Part shown: positions 1-6,176 of the stretch, piece by piece
How positions within the stretch are numbered: the first letter of the stretch is position 1
Layout of the letters: each line of letters opens with the position of its first letter
Source: Azonexus sp.
Lineage (GTDB): Bacteria; Pseudomonadota; Gammaproteobacteria; Burkholderiales; Rhodocyclaceae
DNA length: 6,176 nt
Assembly (NCBI GenBank): GCA_030697085.1
Contig: JAUYQT010000116.1
Location: forward strand, 1 to 6,176
Direction: 5' to 3'
Notes under the pieces: generated by a model
Told to the model about the DNA's origin: nothing
The model's input: only the letters and a program-made list of their open reading frames with translations
Database searches by the model: none
Position numbers and translations under genes: made by a program

Positions 1-443
1 CCAGTAACGTGGTGCAGGAACGGAAGTTCTCCGAACTGCTCGCCAATGTGATCAAGCGCTATCAGAACCGGGCGATTGAAACGGCACAAGTCATTGAAGA
101 ACTGATCGCGATGGCGAAGAAGTTCAAGGCAGCGGCAACGCGTGGCGATGAACTGGGGCTGACCGAGGACGAAATCCGTTTTTACGATGCCTTGGCAGAC
201 AACGAATCCGCCGTGCGCGAGTTGGCCGATGAAACCTTGAAGAAAATCGCCCACGAATTAACCGCGAATTTACGCAAGAACCTGAGCGTGGACTGGGCTT
301 CCCGGGAGAGCGTGCGGGCCAAGCTGCGGTTGATGGTGAAGCGCATTCTGCGCAAATACAAGTACCCGCCGGATCAGCAGGATGCCGCCGTGGAACTGGT
401 GCTGCAGCAGGCACAGGCGCTGGGTGAGGCTTGGGCGTTGTAG
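1..443 (+). CDS. hsdR: Type I restriction enzyme R subunit (HsdR), C-terminal end, 5' truncated by window
   Basis: This is the C-terminal part of the motor/nuclease subunit of a type I restriction-modification complex, which translocates and cuts unmodified DNA together with HsdM and HsdS. The frame is open from base 3 to the TAG at 441-443 and continues beyond the left edge; the GTG at 9 is internal, not a start. I recognise the helical C-terminal domain typical of one HsdR group (DUF3387-type) from two stretches: LTEDEIRFYDALADNESAVR (nt 159-218) and DWASRESVRAKLRL followed by KRILRKYKYPPD (nt 291-374). This domain is known to attach R to the methyltransferase core. The helicase motifs and nuclease site must lie upstream, so whether the enzyme is intact cannot be judged. 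No hsdM or hsdS is visible; they would be expected to the left. Family call is confident; the group assignment is from memory. Confidence 0.88.
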   Translation, partial: SNVVQERKFSELLANVIKRYQNRAIETAQVIEELIAMAKKFKAAATRGDELGLTEDEIRFYDALADNESAVRELADETLKKIAHELTANLRKNLSVDWASRESVRAKLRLMVKRILRKYKYPPDQQDAAVELVLQQAQALGEAWAL

Positions 444-473
444 GATTCGGCGAATCCCTGGCACCGAATTTTT
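443..473 (+). terminator. Possible terminator hairpin after hsdR
   Basis: Right at the hsdR stop codon, two mutually exclusive stems share one arm. GGATTC (443-448) pairs with GAATCC (452-457) over a 3-base loop. Alternatively ATTCGG (445-450) pairs with CCGAAT (464-469) over a 13-base loop and runs directly into five T residues (469-473). The second form has the shape of a weak intrinsic terminator. The stems are short and AT-containing, so termination may be inefficient. Confidence 0.4.
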
Positions 474-536
474 CAGAGCCACCGAGCAGAACGCAGGGGA
501 AGAGCACACTGCGCAGCGCAAAACCTGAGCGAAATA

Positions 537-545
537 TGCAATAAT
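537..545 (+). promoter_or_regulatory. Candidate extended -10 promoter in hsdR-queA gap
   Basis: TGCAATAAT contains a TG dinucleotide one base before AATAAT, which matches five of six positions of the sigma-70 -10 consensus. This is the pattern of an extended -10 promoter, which can work without a good -35, and no good -35 is visible upstream. A start would fall near position 552, giving a leader of about 180 bases before queA that passes through the terminator at 682-711. Sequence-only prediction. Confidence 0.3.
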
Positions 546-595
546 CCCGCCCCTTCAAACCGTTGAATTGACTGACATCAGTTCTCCCCAGCTGT

Positions 596-625
596 TTTAC
601 ATTGATGCAATAAAAGATTGAAAAT
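596..625 (+). promoter_or_regulatory. Candidate sigma-70 promoter upstream of the 682-711 terminator
   Basis: TTTACA (596-601) matches five of six -35 positions. It is followed after 17 or 18 bases by TGAAAA (619-624) or GAAAAT (620-625), each matching four of six -10 positions. The surrounding DNA is AT-rich compared with the rest of the window. A start near 631-633 would give a transcript of roughly 80 bases ending at the terminator at 682-711. The -10 is weak, so this is only a candidate. Confidence 0.3.
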
Positions 626-629
626 CCGC

Positions 630-711
630 CGCCAAAAGGCGCGAACCTTCGAGCTGACCTGTTGCACCATGAGCATTCAAGCGGTTCTCCCCTGGAGAGC
701 CGTTTTCATTT
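630..711 (+). ncRNA. Possible small RNA or terminated leader
   Basis: The stretch lies between a candidate promoter (596-625) and a good intrinsic terminator (682-711) and contains no credible reading frame. A small 5' stem, CGCC/GGCG with an AAAA loop (630-641), and the terminator stem are the only clear structures. A GAACC at 643-647 could pair with GGTTC at 683-687 and compete with the terminator stem, which would also fit an attenuated leader. I do not recognise it as any known RNA family; it does not resemble 6S, SRP RNA or tmRNA. It could equally be untranscribed spacer. Confidence 0.2.
682..711 (+). terminator. Intrinsic terminator upstream of queA
   Basis: CGGTTCTCC (682-690) and GGAGAGCCG (694-702) form a 9-base-pair stem (one G-U pair) with a 3-base CCT loop. 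It is followed by TTTTCATTT (703-711). This is the standard shape of a Rho-independent terminator on the plus strand. It ends 20 bases before the queA start codon, so any transcript from upstream should stop here and queA probably needs its own promoter just after it. Confidence 0.7.
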
Positions 712-713
712 AA

Positions 714-719
714 TAGAAT
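714..719 (+). promoter_or_regulatory. Candidate -10 box of the queA promoter
   Basis: TAGAAT matches five of six positions of the sigma-70 -10 consensus and lies directly after the terminator T-tract. The best -35 candidate, TGGAGA (693-698, four of six), is only 15 bases upstream and falls inside the terminator stem, so the -35 is weak. A start near 725-727 would leave a leader of only about 5-7 bases before the queA ATG, making the message almost leaderless. The same TAGAAT box recurs before yajC (2878-2883). Confidence 0.45.
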
Positions 720-731
720 GGATTTCCGCCT

Positions 732-2874
<2,143 letters not shown>

Positions 2875-2877
<3 letters not shown>

Positions 2878-2883
2878 TAGAAT
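2875..2883 (+). promoter_or_regulatory. Candidate extended -10 promoter for yajC-secDF
   Basis: TGATAGAAT combines a TG one base before TAGAAT (five of six -10 matches), the layout of an extended -10 promoter. Its first three bases are the TGA stop codon of tgt. No good -35 is seen at the right distance. A start near 2890 would give a leader of about 30 bases containing the yajC ribosome site. It would allow yajC-secDF to be transcribed separately from queA-tgt. The match could be partly coincidental. Confidence 0.4.
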
Positions 2884-2906
2884 CTGGCGTTTTGTTTCCC
2901 CGATTT

Positions 2907-2912
2907 AAGGAG
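2907..2912 (+). promoter_or_regulatory. Strong ribosome binding site of yajC
   Basis: AAGGAG lies 8 bases before the ATG at 2921 and fixes the yajC start. It is the best Shine-Dalgarno match in the window, in contrast to the poor sites before queA and secD. Confidence 0.85.
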
Positions 2913-2920
2913 TTTTCACG

Positions 2921-3244
2921 ATGATTAGTTTCGCTCACGCCCAAACCGCTGGCGCCGCCGACCCGACTGGCGGCTTCATGCAACTACTGCCGATGATCCT
3001 GATGTTCGTCGTCCTCTGGTTCCTGATGATTCGTCCGCAGATGAAAAAAGCCAAGGACCACAAAGCACTGATCTCCGGCCTGGCCAAAGGCGACGAAGTG
3101 GTTACTGGCGGTGGCCTGTTGGGCAAGGTTACCAAGGTCACCGACAGCTATGTCACCGTTGAAATCGCTACCGGTATTGAAGTTGTCGTGCAAAAGCCGG
3201 CCATTGGCCTGGTCCTGCCCAAAGGCACGATGAAGTCGCTGTAA
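2921..3244 (+). CDS. yajC: Sec translocon accessory subunit YajC
   Basis: YajC is a small inner-membrane protein that joins SecD and SecF in the complex assisting SecYEG during protein export and membrane insertion. The 107-residue product has the family's usual size and plan: a short N-terminal stretch, one hydrophobic segment at about residues 20-37, the conserved RPQ (38-40) followed by basic residues, then a small cytoplasmic domain with the typical GDEVVTGGGLLGKV (57-70) and VTVEIATGIEVVVQK (78-92). The start is set by AAGGAG at 2907-2912. It lies 43 bases after tgt and 49 bases before secD, with a strong hairpin in the latter gap. The order tgt-yajC-secD-secF is the same as in E. coli. 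Nothing unusual in the protein. Confidence 0.96.
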   Translation: MISFAHAQTAGAADPTGGFMQLLPMILMFVVLWFLMIRPQMKKAKDHKALISGLAKGDEVVTGGGLLGKVTKVTDSYVTVEIATGIEVVVQKPAIGLVLPKGTMKSL

Positions 3245-3251
3245 TCACCCC

Positions 3252-3276
3252 AGAAGGCGGCAGTTAGCCGCCTTCT
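3252..3276 (+). terminator. Hairpin between yajC and secD (attenuator-like or mRNA-stabilising)
   Basis: AGAAGGCGGC (3252-3261) and GCCGCCTTCT (3267-3276) form a perfect 10-base-pair stem with a 5-base AGTTA loop. The downstream sequence TGCATT lacks a proper T-run, with only a few T residues within or just after the 3' arm, so full termination is doubtful. It more likely acts as a partial terminator or a block to 3' exonuclease, reducing or separating secDF expression from yajC. It ends 17 bases before the secD start codon. Confidence 0.6.
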
Positions 3277-3293
3277 TGCATTAAAAAGCCACC

Positions 3294-5183
3294 ATGAATC
3301 GCTACCCACTCTGGAAGTACCTCATCGTCGCCGTTGCGCTGGTGCTGGGCTTCGTCTACACCCTGCCCAATTTCTTCGGCGAATCGCCGGCGGTCCAGGT
3401 TTCCAGCGCCAAAGTCACGATCAAGGTCGATGACAAGGCCCAAGCCCGCGTCGAACAAGCCTTGCTCGCCGCCAATATTGTCCATGACGGCATCCAGCTC
3501 GATACCGTGGGCGTCAAGGCACGTTTCAAAGATACTGATACCCAGTTGAAGGCCAAGGACATTCTGGAAAAGGCCTTCAACCCGAATGCCGATGACCCGC
3601 AATACGTGGTTGCGCTCAACCTGCTGGCCGCCTCGCCGCAATGGCTGAATTCACTACACGCCCTGCCGATGTACCTCGGCCTCGACCTGCGTGGTGGCGT
3701 GCACTTCCTGCTGCAAGTCGATATGAAGGGGGCGCTGACCAAGCGCCTTGACTCAACGTCGGCCGATCTACGCACCGCGATGCGTGACAAAAACCTGCGT
3801 CACGGCGGTGTTAATCGCGAAGGTGATCGACTGGTTGTGCGTTTCCGCGATAACGAAACCCGTGACAAAGCCCGCAATATCATTACCGATAATCAGCCCG
3901 ACCTGATTTTGACTGAGCAGGGCGAAGGCAGTGACCTGAAACTGGTCGCCACACTGAAGCCGGAGGCGCAAATGCGCATCGGCGAATTTGCCCTCAAGCA
4001 AAATATCACCACGCTACACAACCGGATCAACGAACTCGGCGTCGCCGAGCCAGTCATTCAGCAGCAAGGCGCTGACCGCATTGTTGTTCAGTTGCCTGGT
4101 GTTCAGGATACGGCCAAGGCCAAGGATATTCTCGGTCGTACTGCCACGCTTGAAATCCGCATGGTTGATGACTCTCCGGGTGCGCTGGAAGCTGCGCTGG
4201 CGGGCAACCCGCCGTTCGGCACCGAGGTTTATACCGAACGTGGCGGCCAACCGCTGCTGGTTAAAAAGCAGGTTGTACTCACCGGCGATCGCCTGACTGA
4301 CGCCCAGCCTGGTTTCGACACCCAGACCAACGAAGCGGCGGTTCATCTGACACTCGACTCGGCAGGCTCCCGCATCTTCAAGGATGTGACGCGCGACAAC
4401 GTCAACAAACGCATGGCCATCCTGCTGATCGAAAAAGGCAAGGGCGAAGTAGTCACCGCGCCGGTTATTCGCGCCGAAATCGGCGGTGGCCGCGTACAGA
4501 TTTCCGGCCGCATGACAACCACCGAAGCCAACGACACCGCGCTGCTGCTACGCGCCGGCTCGCTGGCAGCACCGATGGACATCATTGAAGAACGCACCAT
4601 CGGCCCCAGCCTCGGCGCCGACAATATTCGCAAGGGCTTCCAGTCAACGATGTGGGGCTTCGTTGCCATCGCCGTCTTCATGATTTTTTATTACCGGATG
4701 TTCGGCGTCATCTCGGTCATTGCCCTGGCCTCGAATCTCTTCCTGTTGATTGCACTGCTTTCGATGCTGCAGGCCACGCTCACCCTGCCCGGCATCGCCG
4801 CAATTGCGCTGACACTCGGTATGGCGATTGATGCCAACGTGCTGATCAACGAACGTGTCCGCGAAGAACTACGCGCCGGCATGCCACCGCAAGCGGCAAT
4901 TTTTGAAGGTTACGAACGCGCTTTCGGGACCATTCTCGACTCCAACATCACAACGCTGATCGCCGGCCTCGCCCTGCTGATTTTTGGCTCCGGCCCGGTC
5001 CGCGGCTTTGCCGTCGTGCATTGCCTCGGCATCATGACCTCGATCTTCTCTTCGGTCGTTGTCTCCCGCGCCCTGGTGAACCTGATCTACGGTCGCCAGA
5101 AAAAACTTACCTCGGTTGCGATTGGTCAGATCTGGAAACCCGGCACGGCCGTCGGCAACCCCGCGGTCAACGCAGAAAAATAA
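3294..5183 (+). CDS. secD: Protein translocase subunit SecD
   Basis: SecD pairs with SecF in the inner membrane and uses the proton gradient to pull exported proteins out of SecYEG on the periplasmic side. The 629-residue product compares with 615 in E. coli. Visible plan: first membrane segment at about 8-24, a large periplasmic region from about 30 to 450, then five more membrane segments (about 452-470, 473-492, 496-517, 551-567, 572-597). Family motifs include LGLDLRGGVHFLLQVD (128-143), NRINELGVAEPVIQQQG (243-259), GRTATLEIR (281-289) and GMAIDANVLINERVREEL (509-526). Asp513 in the last motif corresponds to the conserved proton-pathway aspartate. The ATG at 3294 gives the normal N terminus (MNRYPLWKYL), but no clear Shine-Dalgarno sequence precedes it, and a hairpin ends 17 bases upstream. 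The last 20 or so residues are a non-conserved tail. Confidence 0.97.
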   Translation: MNRYPLWKYLIVAVALVLGFVYTLPNFFGESPAVQVSSAKVTIKVDDKAQARVEQALLAANIVHDGIQLDTVGVKARFKDTDTQLKAKDILEKAFNPNADDPQYVVALNLLAASPQWLNSLHALPMYLGLDLRGGVHFLLQVDMKGALTKRLDSTSADLRTAMRDKNLRHGGVNREGDRLVVRFRDNETRDKARNIITDNQPDLILTEQGEGSDLKLVATLKPEAQMRIGEFALKQNITTLHNRINELGVAEPVIQQQGADRIVVQLPGVQDTAKAKDILGRTATLEIRMVDDSPGALEAALAGNPPFGTEVYTERGGQPLLVKKQVVLTGDRLTDAQPGFDTQTNEAAVHLTLDSAGSRIFKDVTRDNVNKRMAILLIEKGKGEVVTAPVIRAEIGGGRVQISGRMTTTEANDTALLLRAGSLAAPMDIIEERTIGPSLGADNIRKGFQSTMWGFVAIAVFMIFYYRMFGVISVIALASNLFLLIALLSMLQATLTLPGIAAIALTLGMAIDANVLINERVREELRAGMPPQAAIFEGYERAFGTILDSNITTLIAGLALLIFGSGPVRGFAVVHCLGIMTSIFSSVVVSRALVNLIYGRQKKLTSVAIGQIWKPGTAVGNPAVNAEK

Positions 5184-5187
5184 GGAA
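5182..5187 (+). promoter_or_regulatory. secF ribosome binding site overlapping the secD stop codon
   Basis: AAGGAA begins within the TAA stop of secD (5181-5183) and lies 8 bases before the secF ATG at 5196. The overlap suggests translation of secF follows directly on secD termination, in line with the roughly equal amounts of the two proteins needed. Confidence 0.75.
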
Positions 5188-5195
5188 AAACGACC

Positions 5196-6140
5196 ATGGA
5201 ATTTTTCCGCATTCAAAAAGACATCCCCTTCATGCGCCATGCGCTGAAGTTCAACATCATTTCGCTGGTCACCTTCCTGCTTGCCGTGATCTTTCTGTTT
5301 AGCAAGGGCCTGCACCTATCCGTCGAATTTACGGGCGGCACGCTGATCGAAGTCAATTACCAACAGGCTGCGGATCTCGAAAAAATTCGCGGCTCGCTGG
5401 GCAAAGCCGGCTTCAGCGATTACTCCGTGCAAAACTTCGGTTCGTCGACAGACGTGATGATTCGCCTGCCCCTCAAAGGCGAGCAAAACACCGCCCAACA
5501 AGGCGAATCGGTAATCAAGGCGCTGGCCGCCGACGCACCCGGCGCCAGCCTGCGCCGGGTCGAATTCGTCGGCCCGCAGGTCGGCAAGGAGCTCGCTGAA
5601 AATGGCGCCATGGCGCTGTTGCTAGTCATTATCGGCATCATGATTTACCTCGCGCTGCGCTTTGAATGGCGCTTTTCGGTCTCGGCCATTATCGCCAACC
5701 TGCACGACGTGATCATCATTCTTGGCTTCTTCGCCTACTTCCAGTGGGAGTTCTCTCTCTCCGTGCTGGCCGCGGTGCTCGCGGTGCTCGGTTACTCGGT
5801 AAATGAGTCGGTCGTCGTCTTCGACCGGGTGCGCGAAACCTTCAAGCGGGTGCGCGGCCTGACCACGCCGCAAGTCCTCGACCACGCCATTACCAGCACA
5901 ATCAGTCGAACCATCATCACCCACGGCAGCACGCAGATGATGGTCCTTTCGATGCTGATCTTTGGCGGCGAAACGCTGTATTACTTCTCGCTGGCACTAA
6001 CCATCGGCATTCTGTTCGGCATCTACTCGTCGGTGCTGGTCGCCAGCCCGCTCGTCATGTGGCTGGGCGTCTCGCGCGAGCAGTTCATCAAACCGAAAAA
6101 AGTGGTTGAAGGCGCAAATGAAGAGGGTGCTGTCGTTTAA
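5196..6140 (+). CDS. secF: Protein translocase subunit SecF
   Basis: SecF is the partner of SecD in the proton-driven SecDF complex of the inner membrane. The 314-residue product (E. coli 323) has the standard layout: a first membrane segment at about 19-36, VEFTGGT (43-49) opening a periplasmic domain, RVEFVGPQVG (121-130) just before the second segment, then five more membrane segments (about 139-155, 163-182, 186-207, 246-257 extending toward 262, and 263-289). The conserved GYSVNESVVVFDRVRE (199-214) carries Asp210, equivalent to the functional Asp213 of E. coli. The ATG at 5196 is supported by AAGGAA and the family N terminus (MEFFRIQKDIPFMR). It follows secD after 12 bases, so the two are co-translated from one message. 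The tail KPKKVVEGANEEGAVV is hydrophilic and variable. Complete and apparently intact. Confidence 0.97.
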   Translation: MEFFRIQKDIPFMRHALKFNIISLVTFLLAVIFLFSKGLHLSVEFTGGTLIEVNYQQAADLEKIRGSLGKAGFSDYSVQNFGSSTDVMIRLPLKGEQNTAQQGESVIKALAADAPGASLRRVEFVGPQVGKELAENGAMALLLVIIGIMIYLALRFEWRFSVSAIIANLHDVIIILGFFAYFQWEFSLSVLAAVLAVLGYSVNESVVVFDRVRETFKRVRGLTTPQVLDHAITSTISRTIITHGSTQMMVLSMLIFGGETLYYFSLALTIGILFGIYSSVLVASPLVMWLGVSREQFIKPKKVVEGANEEGAVV

Positions 6141-6160
6141 GCCCATCCTTTACCGCCCAT

Positions 6161-6176
6161 AAAAAAACCGCCTGTT
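6161..6176. terminator. Left arm of a probable terminator after secF, cut by window end
   Basis: Seven A residues followed by CCGCC begin 20 bases after the secF stop. This is the usual left half of a two-way intrinsic terminator, whose right half would read GGCGG followed by a T-run. Only the left arm is inside the window, so the call rests on shape alone. Confidence 0.45.

Noticed and set aside
124..558. A 144-codon minus-strand open frame across the hsdR end and the gap
   Set aside because: The product is low-complexity and rich in Pro, Arg and Ser with no family resemblance, and most of it is the complement of hsdR codons. There is no supporting promoter or ribosome site.
545..711. preQ1 riboswitch controlling queA-tgt
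   Set aside because: preQ1 riboswitches usually control precursor synthesis or transport genes, and I could not find the compact pseudoknot with the A-rich tail typical of the class. The terminator alone is not enough evidence; a covariance-model search would decide.

Overview
The window looks like a betaproteobacterial chromosome segment. The moderately GC-rich coding style, the gene order queA-tgt-yajC-secD-secF and the protein sequences would suit the Rhodocyclaceae (Dechloromonas/Azoarcus-like), but that placement is recognition from memory and was not searched. All complete genes lie on the plus strand.

Layout: (1) 1-443 is the 3' end of a type I restriction enzyme R subunit (hsdR), cut by the window edge. 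(2) 444-731 is a 288-base non-coding gap. It holds a hairpin just after the hsdR stop, two candidate promoters, a convincing intrinsic terminator at 682-711 and a TAGAAT -10-like box just before queA. A short independent transcript (small RNA) ending at that terminator is possible but unproven. (3) 732-2877 is queA and tgt, overlapping by 11 bases. (4) 2921-6140 is yajC, secD and secF, with a strong hairpin between yajC and secD and a 12-base gap between secD and secF. (5) 6141-6176 is an A-run followed by CCGCC, which looks like the left arm of a terminator cut by the window end.

How the genes work together: Tgt replaces guanine-34 of GUN-anticodon tRNAs with preQ1. QueA then builds the epoxyqueuosine side group from S-adenosylmethionine, so these are two consecutive steps of tRNA queuosine synthesis. 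YajC, SecD and SecF form the accessory complex of the SecYEG translocon and use the proton motive force to help proteins cross the inner membrane. The linkage of queuosine genes to yajC-secDF is a long-known conserved arrangement in proteobacteria (E. coli has the same order), not a new system. The hsdR end marks the edge of a more variable restriction-modification locus beside this conserved block.

I found no previously undescribed system here. The most worthwhile leads are regulatory: the compact terminator/promoter junction before queA, a TAGAAT box that joins the tgt stop codon, and the hairpin before secD, which lacks a clear Shine-Dalgarno sequence.
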